Source: Agapanthus africanus
Lineage: Eukaryota; Streptophyta; Magnoliopsida; Asparagales; Amaryllidaceae
Direction of reading: 5' to 3'
NCBI GenBank assembly: GCA_030015575.1
Contig: CM057347.1
Coordinates: 507,721,176-507,785,175, forward strand
Length of the DNA stretch: 64,000 nt
Both the position numbers and the translations under genes were made by a program. Shown in pieces: positions 47,670 through 58,040 of the stretch. Within the stretch, counting starts at the first letter, position 1, and every line of letters begins with the position of its first letter. The notes below the pieces were generated by a model. The model was not told where the DNA came from. It saw only the letters and a program-made list of their open reading frames with translations, and did no database searches.

Positions 47670-48739
47670 GACACATGGTGCGCTACTGCTTAGAGTGCAG
47701 CGCTCTTAACGCTAGCGCTCACGTGCTTTGCACGTGGTGCGCTGCTTAGAGTGCAGCGCTCTTAGCGCTAGCGCTCATGTGCTTTGCACATGAGCGCTGC
47801 CTCATAGTCTTTGACTCTCAGCGCCGGCGCTCTTATGAGGCGCTGTCTCATTACCGACGGTGTCTTTTCACCTTCCTTCTCCGCTTTTCCTGAGTCAAAC
47901 TTCTCTTTCCCAGATCTTGGAAATAGTTCCATCATGCACAACATTTCCTGTGCCTAGACTTAAATGTCTCCTTTTATAATCTGAAGTAGTGCTTCTCTCC
48001 TCTCTTACTTTTTTAGAGAATCATTTTGACAGAGAAGAGTTATGGTTTGCAATCGCCCACATGCTCGCCGGCAGCCATGGGCGGTGCCTATTGAGGAAAT
48101 GATTCCTCGTTTTGCTGTGCGGCTAGTGGATCCTCTTCTTACCGATGCCGAATGAGACACGGTGATGTACGAACTCCTAATTCGTAGGGGTTCTCCCCTT
48201 CCTATGGGTTCCATTTGGCTGCGGATGATCTTTTCGTCCGTACTTTCCGATATTCCTCCTCATCCGGCAAAGATGACCCAGGCAACTCTTGATACGGTGG
48301 GGGACAAGATCGAGTGTTTCTATGAGGCACGCTTGATTACTCGGGCTCTGAAGGATTGCTCGATCCATTTACTAGGTCAGATAAGAGCCCGGCGGGCTGT
48401 CATGTCCGCTTTTGCTGATGAGCATGGCGCTAATCGATGGGGAGCAACTCCTCGCGAAAACCGTCATTTCGACGTGTTGGAGAAGGTAGAGAGGGAACTA
48501 GAGAATTTTGTATTTTGTTTTGTTAACCCTTGTATCTCTGATCCCGTGTTTGGTGATCTCTTTCCCATAGAGTAGTATCAATGTATTTCTCTTATCATTA
48601 ATCGTTGAACACATGTTCTTCCTTTGATGTGTGCATGTGTGTATATGAATGAGCCTGGTTTCATACATATCTGTAAACGAAACTTTAGCCAGCATAAACA
48701 TGAACAAATAGCTCTTGGCCGAAGATTTTAGCGGGAACA
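47670..48739 (-). repeat. C 5' LTR, truncated
   Basis: It matches 32290-33370 of the 3' LTR at about 95% by eye. On the - strand it starts TGTTCCCGCTAAAATC at 48739. The remaining 2.4 kb of this LTR is gone at the F junction. Confidence 0.9.
48042..48575 (+). pseudogene. antisense ORF in the C 5' LTR, unknown protein
   Basis: The better-preserved start: ATG at 48042 (MVCNRPHARRQPWAVPIEE), 178 codons to TAG at 48573-48575. One in-frame TGA at 48153-48155 stands where the other LTR copy has TGC. No indel separates the two copies. It is antisense to C. Function unknown; see the copy at 32673-33206. Confidence 0.5.
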
Positions 48740-49830
48740 GGTGGTAGTGCTAAACGATATGCCACTTCTCCGACTCGTTCGAGAATGTCGAACGGTCCAA
48801 TATATCTCGGACTGAGCTTACCCCTATTGCCAAAGCGAATTACTCCACAGTTTGGAGAGATCTTTAAGAATACATGATCTCTAGGTTGGAACTCCAGGTG
48901 TCGACGCTTTGCATCAGCCCAGTGCTTCTGTCGATCTTGGGGTATCCGCATTCTTTCCCTGATCGTGCGAACTACATCTACAGTTTCCATGATCATCTTT
49001 GGTCCAAAGAGTTCACGATCTCCGATGTCGTCCCAACTTAGTGGTGAACGACACTTTCTTCCATAGAGAGCTGCAAATGGTGTCATTCCAATACTCGCCT
49101 GGTAGTTATTGTTGTATGAAAACTCCATAAGATGCAGGTGATCTTCCCACGATCCTCTGAAGTCTAGCATACAAGCTCGTAGCATGTATTCTAGAATCTG
49201 AATTGTTCGCTCAGACTGTCCATCTGTTCGTGGATGGTAAGATGTGCTGAAATTCAGACTCGTTCCTAGGCTAGCTTGCAGACTCTGCCAAAACTGCGAT
49301 TGGAAGATGGTGTCACGATCGGAGACGATGCAAACTGGTACTCCATGTAATCTCACAATCTCCTGCATGAGTTCATGGGTATCAGAAATAGTATATCTTG
49401 AGGTTAAATCTTACATTAGCTTCATGCTTACCTCCATGTACTTCTTTGCTAGTGTCTCGGTAGATTGGCTAACTCGAAATGGGATGAAGTGAGCTGATTT
49501 GGTGAGTCGATCCACAATAACCCATACCGCATTGTTACCTTTCGTGCTGCGAAGAAGTACAGTCACGAAGTCCATGGTGATGTGTTGCCATTTCCATTCT
49601 GGGATAGGTAACGGTTGAAGTAACTCTGCAGTTCGGTGATGTTCAGCCTTCACTTGCTGACACACCAAGCACTTGGCTACACTTCTGACTACTTCGCGCT
49701 TCATTCCATGCCACCAGTAATGTTGTCGTAGATCTTTGTAAATCTTTGTACCACCAGGGTGTACTGAGTAAGGTGAGCCATGAGCTTCTTTCATCAACTC
49801 TTCTCGAACAGAACCTTGTGGTACACACAA
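48740..49830 (-). pseudogene. B integrase, proximal part, with an intron-like gap
   Basis: From 49830 down: zinc-binding region (HPGGTKIYKDLRQHYWW, KCLVCQQV), core start (HITMDFV, DRLTKSAHF), a 69-bp intron-like interruption (49363-49431), then SDRDT, YHPRTDGQSERTIQILEY (catalytic Glu) and the C-terminal domain to the C insertion at 48740. Apart from the interruption the frame is largely open. Element X has the same region uninterrupted. Confidence 0.88.
49363..49431 (-). other. 69-bp spliceosomal-type intron in B integrase
   Basis: On the - strand the donor is GAG|GTAAGC and the acceptor ATGCAG|GAG. A CTGAT branch-like word lies about 20 nt before the acceptor. Removal keeps phase 0 and restores the conserved YM-x-EIVRLHG block. 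The interval contains an in-frame stop. Confidence 0.75.
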
Positions 49831-51849
49831 TCTACTTCCGAATCTTTAAGATCCGTCTTCGTGGATGATGAAGTCTGTTTGAAGTCCACTTTCTACTTGT
49901 TCTCGGATCTTTTGCAACTTGGCATCACTTGCTTGAGCTGCTTTGATCTGATTGACAATAGAAGACTGAACTTGTAAATTCATCAAATACGAAGCGTTAC
50001 CGGCATAACCACTTCTATATCCATCTCGTGCAATTCTTACTGCAGCTTCCACTATGCGGTGAGATTCATTGATAACAGTTGGCGACTAAGTGCATGAGAA
50101 ACTACATTCACCTTCCCTGAATGATATTGTAGGTTGATGTCGAAATCCGCCATGAGTTCTAGCCATCTTCTCTGTCGCATATTCAACTCCTTCTGAGTAA
50201 ACACATACTTCAGATTTTTATGGTCTGTGTATATATCCACTCGTTCTCCAATCAGTTAGTGGCGCCAAATCTTAAGTGCAAAGATAACGGCCGCCAACTC
50301 CAAGTCATGTGTTGGATAGTTGCGCTCATGAATCTTCAGTTGTCTTGATGCAAAAGATACAACCTTTCCATGCTAATATAGAACACATCCTAATCTCTTA
50401 CCGGATGCATCGCAATGCACAGCGAAATCTCTAGATCAGTCCAGTATTATGAGAATAGGAGCTGATGTCAATCTTGACTTGAGTTCTACAAAAGCTTGTT
50501 CACATGCTTTTGACCACACGATTGCTTCATCTTTATGTGTGAGTTTGGTCAGGGGCGTTGCAATCTTTGAAAAGCCTTCTATGAATCTTCGGTGGTATCA
50601 TGCTAATCCTAAGAAACTTCGAATATTCTTCGCCGTCTTTGGTGTCGGCCATTTGCTGATAGCTGCCACCTTAGCTGGATCTACTAAGATTCCTTCGCCA
50701 TGTGTCCAAAAAATCCGACTTGATCTAGCCAAAATTCGCACTTGCTGTACTTGGCATAGAGTTGATGCTGTCGCAATATCTCCAGGACAATCCTCAAATG
50801 CTCAGCGTGCTCTTTCCGATTCTTTGAATAATCCAGGATGTCGTCGATGAAAATAACAACAAACCTGTCTTGGTACTCTCGGAAAACCTGGTTCATCGGA
50901 TTCATGAAAATAGCAGATGCATTGGTCACTCCAAATGGAATCATGAGAAACTCATAATGACCATAGCGAGTCCTGAATGCCATCTTCGGAATATCAGACT
51001 CTTTGACCTTCATCTGATGATAACCCGAACGAAGATCTAGCTTTGAGAAAACGCAAGACCCACTTAGCTGATCGAATAGATCGTCGATGCGCGGTAGTGG
51101 ATACTTGTTCTTTATCGTCACTTCGTTCAGAGCTCGGTAATTTATACACATTCTGTATGAACCTTCTTTCTTCTTCACGAGCAAAACTGGAGATCCCCAA
51201 CTTGAAGTACCGGGGCGAATCCATCCGTTCTTCAGAAGTTCGTCCAACTGAGTACGGATCTCCTTCAATCCTTCAGGACTTAACCGGTACAGAGCTTTAA
51301 TCACCGGTTGTGCACCAGGTACTAAGTCAATACTGAATTCAAGAGCTCGATCGGGAGGCAAACCTGATATGTCTTCAGGGAATACATCCTCAAACTCTCG
51401 AACTACCTCTGGCTTGTCTTCTTCCGCTTGTATTGTTGCAATCACTGCCTTCCTTGGTTTAGCCTTGCAAGTGATAGGTTCTAGGGTACAGACTCCACTC
51501 TTGAAATAAAAGACCGAATGATCTGGTATCTCGAACACTACCCTCTTTTGACGATAGTCGATGGTAGCGAAGAAAGTTCCTAGCCAGTCCATTCCCAAGA
51601 CTACGTCGAAGTTCGGTATGTCCGGCACCTTGAAGTCCGCATAAAATTCTCTGCTGCAGACGACCATTGGACACAGATCGTATCCCATAATTGCCTTTAG
51701 AACGCCGTTCCATGAACTGACATTCCAGCTGGATACAAGCGGTTTAACTGGAATCGCATGAGTTCAGACGAACCGTTGCGACATAAAGCAATGTGATGCT
51801 CCAGTATCGAAGAGTGCTAAAGCAGGTAGGGAGGCTACTAAGATTGTAC
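49831..51849 (-). pseudogene. B protease, reverse transcriptase and RNase H
   Basis: From 51849 down: protease with LFDTGAS (about 51800) and [10 protein letters not shown] (about 51350-50690) with [28 protein letters not shown] and the catalytic FIDDIL block (about 50845); then RNase H to about 50050 ([34 protein letters not shown]). Breaks: a TGA soon after the protease motif, a frameshift near 50690, and stops within RNase H. The clade looks like Tekay/Del. It would convert element RNA to cDNA; this copy is dead. Confidence 0.88.
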
Positions 51850-51935
51850 CTATGTTGTGTGGGATATGTTTAGGTATAGGAAAAGAATATATTGATGTAG
51901 ACAGGGATTGAAAAGTTTTGAATATGGGGAGTTAC
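51850..51935 (-). other. 86-bp spliceosomal-type intron at the B gag/protease junction
   Basis: On the - strand the donor is CACAG|GTAACT and the acceptor ACATAG|GTAC. A CCTAAAC branch-like word is about 20 nt before the acceptor, and the interior is AT-rich. Joining the flanks in frame leads directly to the protease active site LFDTGAS, a junction that is continuous in related elements. Confidence 0.72.
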
Positions 51936-53176
51936 CTGTGATGACTTGGCCAGTGGCTTCAGCTTCTTCCACAGTCATTGTGAAAGCCTGATACCTAGGT
52001 ACATTCTTCCTTGCCGGATGCACATTCCTCTGTCCGTTTCTCTGTCCTTGAGGCATATTCCTCTGTGCCTGATGGAACTGACAAGAAGGTTTCGCAGGAG
52101 GTCCACGAGGAGGTAGAGCTGGGAGAGCAAGACGAGGTGCAAGAGCCTGGATAGTTGGCTACAGCGGAAAGGTGAGTGCTGGTCGGGGTGTAGGAGTTGG
52201 GATGAGACGATGGGGACAATCTCCAATGGCGTGAGTGGATGCGCTATAAACTAAGCATAGACGGTTAGCATGCCTGCATTCCTTCGCCAGGTGTCCATTT
52301 CTCTTGCAGGACTGAGCTGGTTAAATGGTACTCCCGGTCTCCTGGGTACAAAAGGTGGCGTGGAAGGGGATCCTCCTGCCATCTGAGTGGAAGGGCACTT
52401 CACACCGGCAGTCTGAGCTCTGCCCTTCTTCTTCACTACTGCCTCATATCTTTGGGTAGCCTTCAGAGCAAGATCATAGGTTGGGAAATCCCTTGTAGCT
52501 AATGCAGCTTGGATCTCCGGGTCCAATCCTTGCTGAAATCTTCGAGCCCGGATCTCAGCAGTCGGTATTAGGTGTGCCGCGAACTTGTTACGGTCTTGTG
52601 TTAGTAGTGTATTATGTGATATCAAGAAATTGAATATTGAGACATATCTTACCTGCTGAGCATGGTAAACTCAGTATCATATTCATCCACATATTTGGTC
52701 TACATCGAACCTTGTTGCAAGTGAATGAACTGATGTTCCATGTCGAAACGGGCAGTCTCGGGGAAATATTTCGCGTCGAACATGTCACGAAAATTCCTCC
52801 ATTCAATCGGCTGGCAAGACTGCTTTCTTCAGCCTTCCACCATACTCTAGCGTTATCTGTGAGTTGCAGCTTCGCAACTCTCACCCAAGCAATCTCTGGC
52901 ACTTGTGCTGCTGCCAGGTCATCTTCAATGGACTGAGCCCATTCCTCTGCCTCTAGTAGGTCTCTTTCCCAGAAAAGTACTTAAGGTGCAATGCCCGGAA
53001 TTGTTTGACTCCGGGTGTCTCAGCTTCTGGACGGTGCAAGAGGATAGCAGTATGCTGCTGCTGACCAGAAGGCTCTTTATTGCCTCAAGCAATACCGTCT
53101 GCTCGTTGATAGGAGCTGCTATGGTAGGTAGTGGTGGTAGAGGAGGTGGAGTGTTTCCATTTACGTTGGTACTCAT
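51936..53176 (-). pseudogene. B gag, degraded, with an intron-like gap
   Basis: It starts MSTNVNGNTPPPLPPLP (53176). Conserved gag words follow in changing frames: EEWAQSIEDDLAAA, PEIAWVRVAKLQLTDNARVWW, FDAKYFPETARFDMEHQF, HLQQGSM-stop, EYDTEFTMLS. After the intron-like gap (52584-52652) come FAAHLIPTAEIRARRFQQGL and KATQRYEAVVKKKG. A degenerate zinc-knuckle word (CKRNGHLAKEC) is near 52310. At least three frameshifts and one TAG. Gag forms the particle and binds element RNA. Confidence 0.85.
52584..52652 (-). other. 69-bp spliceosomal-type intron in B gag
   Basis: On the - strand the donor is CAGCAG|GTAAGA and the acceptor AACAAG|TTCGCG. A perfect TACTAAC branch site (plus-strand 52600-52606) lies about 17 nt before the acceptor. 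Removal brings the conserved LS(R) and FAAHLIP words together, one base short of frame; loss of one G at the acceptor would explain this. Confidence 0.65.
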
Positions 53177-53336
53177 GTTGTTCAGGGAATCTATAACCTT
53201 GAGAGAAAAAGATAGGTTAGGATAGATTCAAAAGCTTAGAAATGTAAGAAATGTTTAGTTGCTGATTCTTATAATTCTTGTGACATATTACTTAGGTTTT
53301 CATGCAGATCTGACCTGCATGGGCCGCCAACAAACC
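53177..53336 (-). other. B leader, no standard primer site
   Basis: On the - strand the LTR end is followed by GGTTTGTTGGCGGCCCATGC. Element X has ggatttgtttggtatcagag here. The initiator-Met primer site is thus replaced in B by TGGCGGCCCATGCAGG, adjoining a 7-bp stem (CATGCAG...CTGCATG). Confidence 0.5.
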
Positions 53337-56129
53337 TGTCACGCCCCGCTTCTCAGTGTACGGAGAAGGGGACGTGGCGGGCCGCGACGTGTTTACTCAG
53401 AAATAAGCACGCTAAGCGTAAATAAGCAATATATAAATAAAGGCACAAGAATGACAAGAGATGTAATATAAAACAATAACTTTTATTAACATTCAACTTT
53501 ACATTACAACTGCTTTTGAAAAGGAAAATATAATGATGAAAGCAATGCCTAAACAGTGGCATATGAAATAGAAATAAATACAAGTAAAAGCCTAGAAATC
53601 TGGCTCCTCTGTGAATTGCTCCAAATCGTCCTGGCTGGGCTCGGTCTCCTGAGAGTCGGGTCCTCCTGACGAACATTCCAAAGAAAGAAGAGACAGAAAT
53701 GTCGTCAGCGAACTAGCGCTCGGTAAGTCCGAAAAGATAGAATGGAATAGACAAGTAAAGAGAATAGAATTGGTAAATTATCTGTTTGTTATGCTAACGT
53801 AGTTGTTTGTAGCTTGGTACAGAATGTATCAGTGCATACGAGAAGAGTCCAACTATCCCGTGGACTATGGTAACATGTAAGTACAAGGCCCCGTCAAAAC
53901 CCACGGGACAACGGCACATGATGTTCATGTAGGTGTCTTTTAGTGTCCATCACTGTGCCACTTTTAACACATTCCGTACCATTCTACCCCGTTAAAAACC
54001 CCGTAATGTATATTCTATAGATTGGTAATTATCAGACTTGCCGAGACCATGGTATAAGTTTTTCATGTAAGCAGTTTCATGATGTATCAAGTAGGCATAT
54101 AATCAAGTCAAAATATATCCATAGTTCGGTCAGGTCAAGTCATGTTACATGTTTGATATTGTTCAGGTATTCATGTTCAAGTTCAAGTCGTCATGTTTGG
54201 TATATTGGATTCATGTTGAATTGGTTTCATGTTGAATTGGATTCATGATTTATTTGGACTCAGACTTGAGTCAGATACTTAGAACGGAATTTGGATCATG
54301 AATTAGATTAGGGTGTTATCGGTAACTACTGCACATGGACGGCAGGATTTATGTCTTTTTCCAAGACAATTACCATTGATAACTCCATTTTAATTTTCTA
54401 CCTTAAATAGGCAAGCACCCACTTTCTCCGGCTCCCTAAGGCTCAAGAGAATTGGTCCCGTTTAAACCTATATTTACTAGGGTCCTTAATGTAGTTTTAT
54501 ATATCTCGAGAGGGTTTTATGAAAAAATAATTTATATACGTTCAAAATAAATCTCGAGTATTTATTTATCGTATTTAGGGTTTCATGGATGTGAATTTTA
54601 AAGAGTGAGGTATATTAGTGAATAATAACTTAGCTTGAATAGTTCAAGGTATTTAAGCGTAACTTGTCATGTATTGATACTTGATGGTATTTTAATGAAA
54701 CTTGTCATTCTTTTATTTTCTAGGAAACATGAAATTTTATTATATATTAAAAATATATGGTTTGATAATATTTATATAATTATAAAAAATTAATTTTATT
54801 TATTAAGTAGAAAATCTCGTTATTTCTTTAAAATCGTATTAAAATTCTTTCGAGATCGTATGCTCCGTGAGGAGGTCTACATGTCGCTCTACTAGCCCAA
54901 GGATGTGCGATAATCCGCATCATCCAATAGCGATTCCCCGAAATAGGTTGTAGATGCATAATCGCAAAGAATTTGATAACACCATTTAAAGAAAACCCAG
55001 TTTTTATAGTTCAAAGTATTTTGATGAAAAGTCGTGTTTTGCTACAAAAGTTATGTCTCAAGAGAATCGTGCTATGTCAATATGTGTGTATATGAGAGGT
55101 AGGTCATTACCTCGTGAAGTTTTCTAAAGGTATGCTAAGCAAAAGTTTAAAAGGTAACGTATATAAACTTCATGGTATTTAAATGTAAAAGTTTAATTAA
55201 AGTTAATTAACATAGAATTTTAAAGTGAAAATTGTTCCAAAACCTTTATAATAGTGTTACAAATATTGTGTAAAAGTTTGTTGAACAACATGTAAATGAA
55301 AGGTGAGATTATAGAGTTTTAGAAGATTTACATCGGTAATAACTCCACTTACTGATGCTTTATTTTAAAAAGAGAATTTAGCGAAGAGAGGGAGGAAATA
55401 GAAGAATCTTATAAGCTAGGAGGAAAGATGAGAGGTATAGGAAGATGTCGTATCCTTCGTGACGTCGTGGGGTTGCCGGAATCGGCTCTAATTCTCGCCG
55501 GAATTTGATCTTGGGCTAACTCCACTTGTACTCTTCTTGGACTTGAGAATTTTTGATAATTTTGACTAGAGATTTCAGAATGAGGGGGGGCTAGGGTATA
55601 GGGTTGTATTTATAGCGTGAAATTAGGGTTTTGAAATTGAAATATTGAATTAAAAAGCATTAAAAATGAGATTAAAGATGAATTTTAATTCTCTTTAAAT
55701 TGCAGAGAAAACAAACAGAATAGGGGTAGTGGGGTAGTCCAAAGGGTTTTGTGTGCAAAACATGGAGGCTTTTCTCCTACGGATGCCCGCCGTCGCTGGC
55801 CCAAAAGCAAATCTCGTCGGCCGTATGGTTAGTGTTGGGGGTTGGATGCTTGCCACGTTTCATTTTCTGTCTTTTTAATTTCTACGTGTATTGCACGTGT
55901 AAACTTTTGGGCTTCCAAAAAGTTTTTAAAAAAATTCAGACAAATAATATGTGGCTGATGGGATTCGAACAGGGGATACATCACAACAGTGCAAGGCTTT
56001 ACCAATGAGCTACAAGCTATTTCTTGCTGTTCTTAAACAAATTAAATTTATAACTTGTACTCAGGCTTGTAAACTCCTTTCTGTACATTAACTTGAAAAT
56101 TTTCGTATAGTAAAATTAGAGTCGTTACA
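53337..56129 (-). repeat. B 5' LTR
   Basis: 2793 bp, from TGTAACGACTC (at 56129, - strand) to GGGGCGTGACA (53337). It pairs with 26697-29503. Most differences are transitions, as expected for methylated repeats. Confidence 0.9.
55953..56016 (-). other. tRNA-derived segment in the B 5' LTR
   Basis: On the - strand: TAGCTCATTGGTAAAGC (A-box) and TGTTCGAATCCC (B-box), spaced as in a tRNA gene. It is better preserved than the copy at 29325-29391. Confidence 0.5.
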
Positions 56130-58040
56130 AATGCTGTCACGAAATCTATGGTTATATGTTCCCTCTTCCAATGAGGAATCGAAAGTGGTTGCAATAAACC
56201 ATCTACTCTTTGATATTCAGTCTTGACTTGCTGACACACCAAGCACTTCGCTACAAAGCGAGCAATCTCCCTTTTCATGCCTTCTCACCAGAAATGCTAT
56301 CGTAGATCTCGGTACATCTTCGTGCCTCCTGGATGTATAGAATTTACGGAACTGTGCACCTCCTTCATAACTTCTTCACGAATATCTCCTTTCGGCACAC
56401 ATAAACGGCTCCCACATCGTAATGAACCATCGTTATGAATCAACAAGTCCGTTCGAAGTCCCGCTTCTACCTGTTCTCGAAACTTCTGTAACCTTGGATC
56501 GTGCGACTGCGCTGCCTTAATATTATCGATCAAGGACGAATGTACTGGCAGCTGCATCAACTGCCCCGAAGCATGCGGTAGTACAATCTCCAACTCGAAT
56601 CTCTGGAAATCATCTATAAGCTCTTTCTGTGCAATCAACATCCGTATCGCTGGCAACTGACTTAGCGCATCCGGCACTACATTAACTTTTCCCGGATGGT
56701 ATTTTAGATCAAGATCATAGTTAGCCATCAGCTCCAACCATCTGCGCTGCCTCATGTTGAGCTCTTTCTGCGTGAACACATACTTTAAGCTTTTGTGATC
56801 GGTGAATACTTCTACCCTTTCGCCCAATAAGTAGTGTCTCCAAATCTTCAAAGCGAAAATCACTGCTGCAAGCTCCAAATCATGAGTCGGGTAATTCTTC
56901 TCATGTGTCTTCAATTCTCTCGATGTGTAGGCTATAACCTTCACATGCTGCATTAGAACACATCCCAAGCTTTTCCCAGATGCGTCGCTGTGAATAACCA
57001 ACCCTCCGGAACTGTCTGGCACTGTCAAGATAGGAGCGGTGGTCAATTTTTGCTTCAACGCTTCAAAAGCTGATGCACATCTATCCGTCCATACGAACGG
57101 TACCTCCTTTCGTGTTAGCTTGGTTAATGGTTCAGCTAAACGAGCAAAATTCTCTACGAACCTTCTATAATATCCGGCAAGTCCAAAAAAACATCTGATC
57201 TCCGCTACGTTCCTTGGAATCGACCAATCATGAACTGCTGCAATATTTTCAGGATCAACAGCAATTCCATCTCCGGATATGACATGCCCCAAAAAATTTA
57301 CTTCTTCGAGCCAAAACTCGCACTTGCTAATCTTCGCATATAATCTTTCTCGCCTCAACGTTTGCAGTGCGATCTCCAAGTGTTCAGCATACTCTTCTTG
57401 GCTCCTCGAATACACCAGAATATCATCGATAAACACTACTATAAACTGGTCCAAATACGGTGAAAAGATTCGGTTCATCAAGTCCATAAATATCGCCGGT
57501 GCGTTTGTGACTCTGAATGGCATCACTTAGTACTCGTAATGCCCATATCGAGTTCGGAACGCTGTCTTGCAAATATCTTCTGATTCTACTCGAACTTGAT
57601 AATATCCGGATCGCAAGTCTAGCTTCGAGAATACCCTCGCGCCACTGAGTTGATCGAATAATTCGCTGATGCGAGGTATTGGGTACTTGTTCTTAATAGT
57701 CACCCGGTTTAATTCTCGATAATTGATGCACATTCTCGGCGTGCCATCTTTCTTCTTAACTAGAAGAACTGGAGCTCTCTAGGGTGAGTTGCTGCTGCGA
57801 ATCCAAACCTTCTTTAGTAATTCGGCAACCTGTTTCTTGACTTCTTCTAACTCCACCGGTGCCATCGGATAATACGCCTTTGAAATCGACACTGCTCCAG
57901 GAGCAAGATCAATTGCAAACTCCATATCTCGTTTAGAATGTAAACTCGAGATATCCTTGAACACATCTATGAAATCCCAAACTGCTATCAGTGCTTCATC
58001 TGCAACTTATTTAAAAACTTCACCTTTCAGTAAACGGTTC
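56130..58040 (-). pseudogene. X reverse transcriptase, RNase H and integrase N-terminus
   Basis: A single frame from about 58000 to 56130, where B interrupts it. RT blocks: [25 protein letters not shown] and catalytic [11 protein letters not shown] (about 57430). RNase [22 protein letters not shown]. The integrase zinc region ([12 protein letters not shown] ... KCLVCQQV) and the core start ITIDFVTA follow. Stops: 57779-57781 (TAG), 57527-57529 (TAA), 56297-56299 (TAG) and a TGA near 56284. No protease or gag lies upstream. The remainder of the integrase is at 26696-25671. Confidence 0.9.

Larger units (their letters stand above)
29838..48739 (-). mobile_element. Tat-like Ty3/gypsy element C (18.9 kb span)
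   Basis: A perfect TSD, ggtgg, lies at 29833-29837 and 48740-48744, interrupting the B integrase. On the - strand the order is truncated 5' LTR (48739 to about 47670), element F in opposite orientation, C integrase (38046-36816), a 3.4-kb 3' untranslated region rich in tandem repeats (36815-33371), a PPT-like tract (gtgaggggcat) and a 3' LTR (33370-29838). C's own PBS, gag, protease, RT and most of its 5' LTR are absent. The integrase sequence and the long repeat-bearing 3' UTR are typical of the Tat lineage. Confidence 0.9.
26697..56129 (-). mobile_element. Ty3/gypsy chromovirus B (Tekay/Del-like), with both LTRs
   Basis: The LTRs are 26697-29503 (2807 bp) and 53337-56129 (2793 bp). TSDs are aatac (26692-26696) and aatgc (56130-56134), one mismatch, within the integrase of X. 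Internal order on the - strand is leader, gag (53176 onward), protease, RT, RNase H, integrase, chromodomain (to about 29595), PPT (aaggagggtagaa) and 3' LTR. The integrase is split by element C. Without C, B is about 10.5 kb. Three intron-like interruptions are annotated separately. Several stops and frameshifts make it inactive. The LTRs differ by roughly 4% in the stretches I compared by eye. Confidence 0.9.

Noticed and set aside
29838..48739. C and F read as one element with an internal inversion
   Set aside because: F starts with a complete LTR at an exact TG boundary and has its own PBS. Nested insertion plus one deletion is simpler.
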